From a virus: a stretch of 64,000 bases of DNA. Both the position numbers and the translations under genes were made by a program. The stretch is taken from the IMG/VR virus record IMGVR_UViG_3300050821_010968, positions 62,001-126,000 of that record; one strand, given 5' to 3'. A model generated the notes under the pieces. That model was given only the letters and a program-made list of their open reading frames with translations, searched no databases and was not told where the DNA came from. Each line of letters starts with the position of its first letter. Position 1 is the first letter of the stretch. Below, piece by piece: positions 1-6,563 of the stretch.

Positions 1-1
1 C

Positions 2-139
2 GTCGATCATATCGAGCAATTGAAGGCCGACTTCAAAGCCGCTGGCGAACCCTCCTCGATGGAGAGCGTGGAACGCCGGGAGAAAACAGGCAAGCGCGAT
101 AAATGGGGCAATCATGGTCATGCCCCGAAATGGTGGTGA
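2..139 (+). CDS. C-terminal part of an unidentified protein
   Basis: The frame is open from the left edge of the window and stops at 137-139, so only the last 45 residues are visible. They are polar and basic and end in PKWW. No family is recognised. It is the first of a run of small plus-strand genes whose starts and stops abut or overlap; the next start lies two bases after its stop. Confidence 0.5.
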   Translation, partial: VDHIEQLKADFKAAGEPSSMESVERREKTGKRDKWGNHGHAPKWW

Positions 140-140
140 G

Positions 141-401
141 ATGCCATTCATCAATATCGCCGATATCGTAGACCCAACCGATCCCGAGAAGCGAACGTTT
201 CGGCAGATCAACGCTGCAACAAAGCATGCGATCCCGATTGGCGCGCTCGTCGAGTTGGAAAGTGGTGTGCGCATGTTCGTGGCTGAACATGATCGCGATT
301 GCGATATGACGCCGCTTTACGCGTTGGCACCGTCACTGGACACACATAAATATAAGTGGTTCTGTGGATGGCCCGAGGAGAGTTTGAAGATCGTGTCATG
401 A
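141..401 (+). CDS. Small hypothetical protein, 86 aa
   Basis: Starts with ATG at 141 just after TGGTGGTGAG, which holds the stop of the preceding gene and could serve as ribosome site. The product has a small beta-rich central part (IPIGALVELESGVRMFVAEHD) suggesting a compact beta fold, and ends WFCGWPEESLKIVS. No family recognised. The next reading frame begins around the stop, as in the rest of this coupled cluster. Confidence 0.6.
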   Translation: MPFINIADIVDPTDPEKRTFRQINAATKHAIPIGALVELESGVRMFVAEHDRDCDMTPLYALAPSLDTHKYKWFCGWPEESLKIVS

Positions 402-408
402 CCGTTAG

Positions 409-612
409 ATCGCGCATTCCGAAGTCGATAAGCTCGCCGATGAATTGTTCTCAGACATTCAGCGTGCGCAGGGTTACGCGTATGTCAGCGACGGCGAGAC
501 ATTCAAGACCAAGGCAAAGTTCTTCGAACGCATTCGCGGTCGCCTGCTGTGGCAGAAGAAAGGCGTCGAAATCATGACGGCGTTTCTGGAAAAACACGGG
601 GAGTTGAAGTGA
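409..612 (+). CDS. Small protein with no visible start codon
   Basis: The frame is open from after a TAG at 406-408 to the TGA at 610-612. From about 421 the translation looks real (VDKLADELF, then GYAYVSDGETFKTKAKFFERIRGRLLW) and it overlaps the next start by four bases. There is no ATG or GTG early in the frame. An ATG at 398 overlaps the upstream stop but is in another frame, so either an unusual start (ATC at 409, or TTG near 445) is used or a one-base frameshift separates the ATG from the body. Confidence 0.45.
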   Translation: MAHSEVDKLADELFSDIQRAQGYAYVSDGETFKTKAKFFERIRGRLLWQKKGVEIMTAFLEKHGELK

Positions 613-818
613 TCCACGAGAGATGCCCGTCCTGCACTTCTGAAGATTTTGTGAGAGGCCCTCTCACAAACAAAGCTACCGGACAAATCGCCGGAGAGTA
701 TTTCCAATGCAATAGCTGTAAAGCTGGTGGCATGAATCTGGAATTAAATGTCGAAGAGATGGAAACGGAAGTCCCCGTTAAATTTGTGAGCGGACCCTCC
801 GATACGGTGGCCTCATGA
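609..818 (+). CDS. Zinc-ribbon small protein, 69 aa
   Basis: GTG start at 609 overlaps the preceding stop in GTGA. The N-terminal half contains two cysteine pairs, CPSC near residue 6 and CNSC near residue 36, with the spacing of a treble-clef or rubredoxin-type zinc knuckle. The C-terminal half is acidic. Phage zinc-ribbon proteins of this size are common and usually uncharacterised; binding to nucleic acid or protein is possible but not shown. The stop overlaps the next start (ATGA). Confidence 0.65.
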   Translation: MIHERCPSCTSEDFVRGPLTNKATGQIAGEYFQCNSCKAGGMNLELNVEEMETEVPVKFVSGPSDTVAS

Positions 819-1039
819 TCACAGCCGCCATCAAGATCACGCTCGCGGGTCCGAACGGCTCGGTCGAACTGGATGTCACGCCGGAGGAATTCGATCTTCT
901 TCGCGAGTGGTTCAACGTCGCCGAAAGCGCTGCGGAAGATATGAAAAACTATTCATTCAAGCCGGATCGTGCTTTCGCGAAGCGGCTTGGAGATGCCGCC
1001 ATCGAAGCCGGTCTTTATGAGGAGGGAGATCACTGGTGA
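815..1039 (+). CDS. Small acidic hypothetical protein, 74 aa
   Basis: ATG start at 815 overlaps the upstream stop in ATGA; its own stop overlaps the next start in GTGA. It begins with a beta-strand-like stretch (AAIKITLAG), then helical, acidic sequence (TPEEFDLLREWFNVAESAAEDM). No family recognised. Confidence 0.65.
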   Translation: MITAAIKITLAGPNGSVELDVTPEEFDLLREWFNVAESAAEDMKNYSFKPDRAFAKRLGDAAIEAGLYEEGDHW

Positions 1040-1260
1040 ACGAACACATAGAAAAAGAAGATATGGAAGCGATCAAGTATCTCGATACATGCTTCCGCCG
1101 CAATGTCGTGACCATCGACAGTGGGGGGTATCAAAATGAAGTCTATATCCGTGCACTCCATCGCGTCCTGAAGGCGATGGTTTCACGCCAATTCACGGTC
1201 GTTCAACCCGATAATGCCGTGAAGACATTCATCGAAGCCAATTTGTTGATGGCACCATGA
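1036..1260 (+). CDS. Hypothetical protein, 74 aa
   Basis: GTG start at 1036 inside GTGA shared with the upstream stop. The sequence is mixed alpha-beta, with a predicted helix at EDMEAIKYLDTCFRR and another near ALHRVLKAMV. No motif recognised. Its stop overlaps the next start in ATGA, so the genes from 609 to 2411 are probably one translationally coupled unit. Confidence 0.6.
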   Translation: MNEHIEKEDMEAIKYLDTCFRRNVVTIDSGGYQNEVYIRALHRVLKAMVSRQFTVVQPDNAVKTFIEANLLMAP

Positions 1261-1829
1261 CGCTGGACCTTGAGGCCATCGAAACCCGCACCAATGGTGC
1301 ATCCCCAGCGCCGTGGACGTTCCGCGATGTCTCGGGTGCCGGACTCCAAATTTCCGCGATCCTGCCTGCCGGATTCAAATTCGACGCGACCTGCCGGGAT
1401 GCGGACGGCAACCGCGAGTTCATGCATTACACGATGCGGCAGGACATCTGGGTCCAGATCGCGGACGCCCGTTGGGTCCAGTTCGGGACTGGTCCTTGGA
1501 CTGAGTTACAAGAACGCAATGCCGAGTTCATCGCCCATGCACGCGCCGATGTCCCGGCGCTCGTCGAGGAGGTGAAACGCTTGACGGCGCACAATACGGC
1601 TTTGCGCGCGACCGTTCTGACGATGCAGGCCGATATGCGCGACCGGGCGGCGAAAATCGCCAGCGATCACGTGGGACGGGCTGAACGAGATCGGCATAGG
1701 CGTGGCATCACCTTCTCGTCGTTGTCTTACGAGGTACAAGAGGAAATCCGGGCTGAGTCGCGCGGCGAGAACATCGCAGCCGAATCCATCGCCAAAGAAA
1801 TTCTTGCACTTCCGGTCCATTCGATATGA
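1257..1829 (+). CDS. Hypothetical protein with C-terminal coiled coil, 190 aa
   Basis: ATG at 1257 overlaps the upstream stop. The first hundred residues are rich in tryptophan and aromatic residues (SPAPWTFRDVSG, IWVQIADARWVQFG), resembling phage proteins that begin with a short ead/Ea22-like motif. They are followed by helices with heptad character (VEEVKRLTAHNTALRATVL) at about residues 105-130 and a basic stretch. The NAEFIAHARADVPALVEEVK segment matches the recurrent phage motif in which an AR-D--L--EV-RL helix closes an accessory protein. Function unknown. Confidence 0.7.
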   Translation: MTLDLEAIETRTNGASPAPWTFRDVSGAGLQISAILPAGFKFDATCRDADGNREFMHYTMRQDIWVQIADARWVQFGTGPWTELQERNAEFIAHARADVPALVEEVKRLTAHNTALRATVLTMQADMRDRAAKIASDHVGRAERDRHRRGITFSSLSYEVQEEIRAESRGENIAAESIAKEILALPVHSI

Positions 1830-1990
1830 GACATTACATCATAAGCGCATCGCGCCCGACGCCGATGTACCCGGATCGGCAGTTTCACATCTATGCCGAT
1901 TCGATGGAAGAAGCGCGGTTGATTTTCTTCTCAACGCCTTCAGCATTCCGCTACGGCTTGGGAATTCTCTCGATCACGTGTCTGCCATGA
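1826..1990 (+). CDS. Small hypothetical protein, 54 aa
   Basis: Runs from ATG 1826 (overlapping the upstream TGA) to TGA 1988-1990, which overlaps the next ATG at 1987. Residues such as RQFHIYADSMEEARLIFF look like a genuine alpha-beta fold rather than a chance frame. No family recognised. Confidence 0.55.
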   Translation: MRHYIISASRPTPMYPDRQFHIYADSMEEARLIFFSTPSAFRYGLGILSITCLP

Positions 1991-2190
1991 CCAAATGTCA
2001 ATCCTGCGAAATCCCGCTTGAAGTTCCAATCGCGGATGGCTTAGGCTTTCTTGCTGTCTACCATACCTATCCGAAGCTTGGGCGCAATGGGCCGTACTGT
2101 CCACCGTGCTTACGCATGATCTTGCAAGGACTGACACTTGGATTAAACGGTCGATGGCAAGAAGGTGCATGGCTACGGCGCGCAGTATGA
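1987..2190 (+). CDS. Zinc-ribbon small protein, 67 aa
   Basis: ATG start at 1987 overlaps the upstream stop (ATGA). Two cysteine pairs are present, CQSC at residue 4 and CPPC near residue 38, typical of a zinc ribbon. The C-terminus is helical and basic. One of three zinc-knuckle proteins in this coupled cluster. Target unknown. Confidence 0.6.
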   Translation: MTKCQSCEIPLEVPIADGLGFLAVYHTYPKLGRNGPYCPPCLRMILQGLTLGLNGRWQEGAWLRRAV

Positions 2191-2411
2191 CCAAATTGCT
2201 ATCCCGGTTGAAACTCGCATTCCGAGACCTGCACTGGAAGCTCGCCCACTGGCGCTTGCGGGACTACCGATGGACGGTCGAAATCTGGCTGACGCGGCGT
2301 GGATGGCTTTCGTGTTCGCTCTGCGCCGGACGCAGGCACGTCCTTACGTCCTCGAAAATCGACACCGGCATTGTAGGCTGTCCGCGTTGCGGCGACGCGG
2401 GATGTATGTAA
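2187..2411 (+). CDS. Zinc-ribbon small basic protein, 74 aa
   Basis: ATG at 2187 overlaps the upstream stop. The N-terminal half is strongly basic and tryptophan-rich (SRLKLAFRDLHWKLAHWRLR). The C-terminal half carries CSLC and CPRC pairs about 23 residues apart, a plausible zinc ribbon. Basic charge plus a zinc ribbon suggests nucleic-acid binding, as inference only. It is the last gene of the coupled run that begins at 609. Confidence 0.6.
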   Translation: MTKLLSRLKLAFRDLHWKLAHWRLRDYRWTVEIWLTRRGWLSCSLCAGRRHVLTSSKIDTGIVGCPRCGDAGCM

Positions 2412-2471
2412 TCACCCGTAGGGGATATTTACGTTCATGTTTTGTACTTCAAGACCTGAGAGGAGATCATC

Positions 2472-2798
2472 ATGTCCTTGGCTTTCAACTGGCTATCGCA
2501 CCCCGGTATCGTCTTGCGGGCCGAGATCGACGGAGAGGCGTTTGAGACGGTCCTGACCGACTGGTCGGGAGTCGGCGGTATCGGAGAAGGGCGCATCAAG
2601 TTCAACCGTGACGAGATGCTGAGGCTGCTCCAGAACGTGCCGATGCTCGCAGCAGCGGTCTTCGTGGTGGCGGTGCGCCTGAATGGTATTTGCCGGGTCG
2701 GCGAGGATCGCTCGAAATTGCTGCCGATCATTTCGCTGGTGCCGTTGCTGACGCCGGAGGGGACGAGGATGGTCGCGGAGGGGTACGAGCCGGGTTGA
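2472..2798 (+). CDS. Hypothetical protein, 108 aa
   Basis: The start is supported by a strong ribosome site, GAGAGGAGATCATC, directly before ATG 2472. The product is a mixed protein with acidic N-terminal strands (VLRAEIDGEAFETVLTDW) and a hydrophobic helix near MLAAAVFVVAVRL that is probably buried rather than a membrane span. No family recognised. Gaps of about 60 bases separate it from both neighbours, unlike the coupled genes upstream. Confidence 0.65.
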   Translation: MSLAFNWLSHPGIVLRAEIDGEAFETVLTDWSGVGGIGEGRIKFNRDEMLRLLQNVPMLAAAVFVVAVRLNGICRVGEDRSKLLPIISLVPLLTPEGTRMVAEGYEPG

Positions 2799-2851
2799 GC
2801 TTTTGGAATGAGGCAGTTATGACGATAGTTCCCGATTGATGGATTCTCAGA

Positions 2852-3073
2852 ATGCCGTGGATGACGACCTACACGAAGACGGATAATGCAACTTACCTGA
2901 AAGCTCAAAAGCTCCACTTCATCGTGCATACAACTTCGGGGCAGCTTGGGGGCACGTCTCTGTGTGGGCGAAAACCGCCTTTGGGATGGAGATATAACAC
3001 GCCTGCGTGGCGTTACTGCGCAAAATGCTTGACATTATATGAGGCTCCACAAAATAAACCTAAAATTACTTAG
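2852..3073 (+). CDS. Small hypothetical protein, 73 aa
   Basis: Frame from ATG 2852 (or ATG 2861) to TAG. The sequence is basic and includes CGRKPPLGWRYNTPAWRYCAKCL, where C-x-n-C-x2-C could bind zinc. No family recognised. It is the last gene before a 640-base non-coding stretch. Confidence 0.5.
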   Translation: MPWMTTYTKTDNATYLKAQKLHFIVHTTSGQLGGTSLCGRKPPLGWRYNTPAWRYCAKCLTLYEAPQNKPKIT

Positions 3074-3714
3074 AAAATCCCTCTTTATTAGGAATTTTGT
3101 TGCGACAGCGTAATTTACGTCGTACGCGATGATGTGACGTGTGGTATCAAAGTAATAAATAACGATTAGAAAAAGTTTACGGCTCGCCAGCCCTACTCAC
3201 CAATGGGAGCGCACGATTGATATCACAGTAATATATACAGTAATATACCTCTAATTACTTTAATATATACTTTAATAGTAATCGTTAGCTTTTTCAGACG
3301 GGGGGTATAGAGAGTAGAGTAAACTTTTTCTGTACTTATTTTATTTCTTTAATATCACTCGTCAACAATTCGCGTGGATTACTTGTCTGGAAGTCTATGA
3401 GGAAAATAGATTATCGGTGTCGTTGACGCAGACGTTACCAGTCGTGCGAGCACGGAAGCTCACGCCGAACGACCACCGAAGCTTCCCAGCCCGATCCTAC
3501 AGCCTGAGCACAAAGCTTCCAAGCCTGACGCTGAGCGATCCTACAGCCTTCTAAACAAATTAGGGACAAGGCCGGTTAGTGCCTCTTGATCGAGACCGCG
3601 AAGCGGGCCGATGGAACAGGCCGTGTCGGCGCAATCCTTGACTTCAAACTTTTTTGTGTTAGGGCTATTGACATCGTTGCGCGTTTGTGATTATGCGCCT
3701 ATTAGAAAGTTCTT
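3074..3714. other. AT-rich intergenic region with short repeats
   Basis: No convincing gene. Around 3160-3350 the sequence is very AT-rich with repeated TAATATATAC and TTAATA tracts. At about 3440-3550 two copies of GAAGCTTCCCAGCC-like sequence alternate with two copies of GATCCTACAGCCT. A promoter or replication region upstream of the resolvase-terminase block is possible but not demonstrated. Confidence 0.4.
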
Positions 3715-4332
3715 ATGCCCCCCGTTTTACGACCGTCGCCATCAGACGATCCCCGTCCAACGCTTTATGGTAGTTCTACTATACGCCGCGCGTTGACGCG
3801 CCATGCGTCTGCGATCACCGATTGGGCTCATTTGAGAAAATACTCATCTGATGCTGAATTCGTCATACAGACTGTCGTCGATGCGTTAGAGCACGCGCTC
3901 GGGGATGGTGACAAAGCAGTCCAAACGCTTCAGACCCTTCACGGCTGGAAAGCCGATATGAATCTTCGAAACCATGTTGCGGTCGCGGCGAAACACTTTC
4001 CGGAATGCTTCAACTACCTCGTGACGGAATGGGTGCTTCGAACAGGCATTCGTTTCCCGGGCAAGCCGGGCGATCTCGTCCTATACTGGGATAAAGAAAA
4101 TCAACGCAAGGGTCGTGTGGCGAAGGTCTACAATAAATTTTCGACCGCCGACATCGAGGGTGAGAATGGAACTAAGGTCGTTGCTGCGGAACATGTTATT
4201 ATGAATATCACATCAGGAGAAAGCGCCGTTCCGTTTCGTGTGGTGCATCATCCTGCGAAACTGTCAAACATCATTCCATCCAGCGAACTCTTGCCGTTTC
4301 CAGCCGACAGTGAAAAGCATTTGAAAGAATGA
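3715..4332 (+). CDS. Hypothetical protein with SH3/KOW-like segment, 205 aa
   Basis: Start chosen at ATG 3715; ATG is scarce further in. Residues about 110-160 (GDLVLYWDKENQRKGRVAKV and the following strands) look like a small beta barrel of the KOW/SH3 type found in nucleic-acid-binding proteins. The N-terminal part is helical. The stop overlaps the resolvase start in ATGA, so the two are probably co-translated. Function unknown. Confidence 0.65.
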   Translation: MPPVLRPSPSDDPRPTLYGSSTIRRALTRHASAITDWAHLRKYSSDAEFVIQTVVDALEHALGDGDKAVQTLQTLHGWKADMNLRNHVAVAAKHFPECFNYLVTEWVLRTGIRFPGKPGDLVLYWDKENQRKGRVAKVYNKFSTADIEGENGTKVVAAEHVIMNITSGESAVPFRVVHHPAKLSNIIPSSELLPFPADSEKHLKE

Positions 4333-4835
4333 CTCGGATTGTAGGAATCGATCCGGGTTTGAATGGTTCAATTGCGATGATTGATTCAGAGGATTGGACA
4401 CTCTCGGTATTTGACATGCCAAAAGAACCGGGACGTGGAAGCAAGAATGCAGTCTCGCCAACTGGAACGGCGCAACTTCTAAATCGCCTCGCGCCTGAGT
4501 ATGTTTTTATCGAGGATGTGCATTCATCACCACAAATGGGCGTGACGAGCGCATTTAATTTCGGGAGATCACTGGGTGTTGTACTGGGTGCATCGGCGAC
4601 GACGGCGATCCTGACATTGGTGCGTCCACAAGAATGGAAAGCGAAAACGAAAACTCCGGCAGATAAAAATCAAGCCCGGCGTCGAGCCCAGCAACTTTTC
4701 CCATGTGCATATGATATTTTTTCCCGTGTCAAAGACGACGGACGTGCAGAAGCGAGCATCTTATGTTTCTACGGACTACTCTCTCTAAAGCTAATGCCAC
4801 CAAAACCTCTAACCTTAAAGGAAATTCCAAGCTGA
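4329..4835 (+). CDS. RuvC-like Holliday junction resolvase
   Basis: 168 residues, the usual length for phage RuvC-type nucleases. The RNase H fold signature is visible: GIDPGLNG at residues 6-13 gives the first metal-binding aspartate, FIEDVH near residue 60 the catalytic glutamate, and VKDDGRAEA near residues 138-146 the C-terminal acidic residues. These enzymes cut branched DNA; in phages they resolve recombination and replication intermediates before packaging, which fits its place four genes upstream of the large terminase. Gene starts overlap on both sides (ATGA and TGATG). Confidence 0.85.
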   Translation: MTRIVGIDPGLNGSIAMIDSEDWTLSVFDMPKEPGRGSKNAVSPTGTAQLLNRLAPEYVFIEDVHSSPQMGVTSAFNFGRSLGVVLGASATTAILTLVRPQEWKAKTKTPADKNQARRRAQQLFPCAYDIFSRVKDDGRAEASILCFYGLLSLKLMPPKPLTLKEIPS

Positions 4836-5149
4836 TGCGTCGCCGACGTGTAAGGATGGATGATGAAGATGAAGAATTTTTTGACGCAACTGGCGGATCG
4901 TATACGAGAGAGTGGATTGATGATCCTCGTGAAGTTGCAATTACACAAACTGGGCTCTTGGATAGTCGCGGCATTCCTTTCATTCGCGTCAGCGTTCCAA
5001 TAAAGCAGCCAATGGGATTTGTTCCATATGAAGCTGCATACGATGAAGTCGAGGTCATTTGTCCAGAAGACGAACTGGCTAAAGTCCCAGCCACATTCCA
5101 TCCAGATGAAGTTGAATTAGGTGATGAAGAAACAACTTACGACGAGTAA
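4835..5149 (+). CDS. Acidic hypothetical protein, 104 aa
   Basis: Start chosen at ATG 4835, which overlaps the resolvase stop (TGATG); the frame is open further upstream but inside the resolvase gene. After a basic start (RRRRVRMDDEDEEFFD) the product is strongly acidic throughout, ending GDEETTYDE. No family recognised. It overlaps the protease gene by about 26 bases and so is probably co-translated with it. Confidence 0.6.
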   Translation: MRRRRVRMDDEDEEFFDATGGSYTREWIDDPREVAITQTGLLDSRGIPFIRVSVPIKQPMGFVPYEAAYDEVEVICPEDELAKVPATFHPDEVELGDEETTYDE

Positions 5150-5927
5150 TCGTAATCGCACGCTAAAGCGAGGCGACCTCGATCCTAAAGTTCGCAAGAA
5201 GTTGATGAATGATTTTCTTCTTGAAGACGTACATCTGTATCGTGTTAACCGGCACGATTTTACGATCTACGTTGGTGGCGATCCATTTGCAATGTGTGAT
5301 GATGCCGGAAATGAACCGGGCGTCGAATATAATATGGCAGATCGCTTCGAAATGAATTTGGCGTTGTTATCTTCGATTAATCCACAGCGACCAATCCTTA
5401 TCAATATGGCAAGCTGCGGAGGTAATTGGACAGAAGGAATGCAGATGTTTGGTGCAATCCTGATGTGCCCGAATCCAGTCACAGTCCTTGCCACGAAGTG
5501 GGCACGGTCGATGACATCGATCATTCCGCTTGCCGCTGATCGCTTCGTCATTCGCCCACCAGCAAAATACATGATCCATCGTGGCACTTACGGTTTTGAC
5601 GGACTAGATCAAGAAGCTGACACTGACGATATCGAACGGCGTAAATCGATTGAGCAGATGCTACGCATTTACACAACGCGTTTACGCGAGCAAGGCAAAT
5701 ACGCGCGCATGTCTGAAAAGCGTATTCGGGATCAATTACTAAGACAGATGGAAAAGACAATCGACGTTTGGCTTGATGGCAAAGAAGCTGTTGAGGCTGG
5801 TTTTGTTGACGCCGTATTTGATGGGGATTTTAAGAATTTGCGTGCTAAGAAACGAAATACAGAGCGGCGTCAGCGAATGCTCGACGCGCTTACGCGTTCA
5901 GTGAAGATTGATGTGGTCGTGAGTTAA
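5124..5927 (+). CDS. ClpP-like head maturation protease (peptidase S14 fold)
   Basis: The protein of 267 residues follows the ClpP/crotonase-like plan: a strand and glycine motif INMASCGGNWTEG around residues 95-107, the segment TKWARSMTSIIPLAADRF whose serine matches the nucleophile position, and YMIHRG containing the expected catalytic histidine. Phage members cleave scaffold or capsid delta domains in the prohead. Its position just before the terminase genes supports a virion role. A GTG at 5121 is an alternative start. Assignment of individual catalytic residues is by pattern only. Confidence 0.8.
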   Translation: MKKQLTTSNRNRTLKRGDLDPKVRKKLMNDFLLEDVHLYRVNRHDFTIYVGGDPFAMCDDAGNEPGVEYNMADRFEMNLALLSSINPQRPILINMASCGGNWTEGMQMFGAILMCPNPVTVLATKWARSMTSIIPLAADRFVIRPPAKYMIHRGTYGFDGLDQEADTDDIERRKSIEQMLRIYTTRLREQGKYARMSEKRIRDQLLRQMEKTIDVWLDGKEAVEAGFVDAVFDGDFKNLRAKKRNTERRQRMLDALTRSVKIDVVVS

Positions 5928-5928
5928 G

Positions 5929-6558
5929 ATGGCCCGTCTAAGCGACCAACGCCAAGAACTCTATGCATTCAATCGCGCGCGTGGAATGCTGCCTGCGAAA
6001 GCGGCTGTAGCTGCTGGGTACGCAGTTGGGTCTGGTATTTACACAAAACTCGAAAACGATCCGGAGATGCTCAACCGCATCACCGAACTCGCAAACGAAG
6101 TGCGTGACAAGCGTGAACAATTACGCGCAGCCGCAATCGAATCTGCAAAAGTTGTCGGTCAGACTGTTGGTATCAGTAAGGCATGGGTTATCGCTCAACT
6201 TGCCGAGAACGCAGTTCTTGCGCGTCAAGAAGGTGACATGGCAGCAAGTAATGCAGCCTTAAAACTTATCGGCGACGAGTATGGGATGTTTAAAGGCAAT
6301 TCTGGCCTCGAAGAAAATGACAACAGCGGTGTTCGCCATATCGATCTCGACGCGACAGAAGCATTATTGAGTCAAGCACGAGAAGCTATGGGTCAGAAGG
6401 AAGAATCGCAACCATCTTTCGATATCGAAGGTGCAATGGCACTCATTGCTGGAAACCGCCCACGCGACCGCGTTGCAATAGAGAGTCGCCAGATCACAAC
6501 AGGCTCAGAAACCGATCAAAGTTTTATGGCCGAGACTGATGTGGAGAATGGTGAATAA
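5929..6558 (+). CDS. Terminase small subunit (probable)
   Basis: 209 residues immediately upstream of the large terminase. The N-terminal part has a helix-turn-helix-like arrangement, ELYAFNRARGMLPAKAAVAA followed by GYAVGSGIYTKLENDPEML, as in small terminases that recognise the packaging site. A central helical region ending in a KLIGDEYGMF segment recalls the Terminase_2 group. The C-terminal 60 residues are acidic and low in complexity and may contact TerL. The function rests on position plus domain pattern. Confidence 0.75.
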   Translation: MARLSDQRQELYAFNRARGMLPAKAAVAAGYAVGSGIYTKLENDPEMLNRITELANEVRDKREQLRAAAIESAKVVGQTVGISKAWVIAQLAENAVLARQEGDMAASNAALKLIGDEYGMFKGNSGLEENDNSGVRHIDLDATEALLSQAREAMGQKEESQPSFDIEGAMALIAGNRPRDRVAIESRQITTGSETDQSFMAETDVENGE

Positions 6559-6563
6559 CTTTT

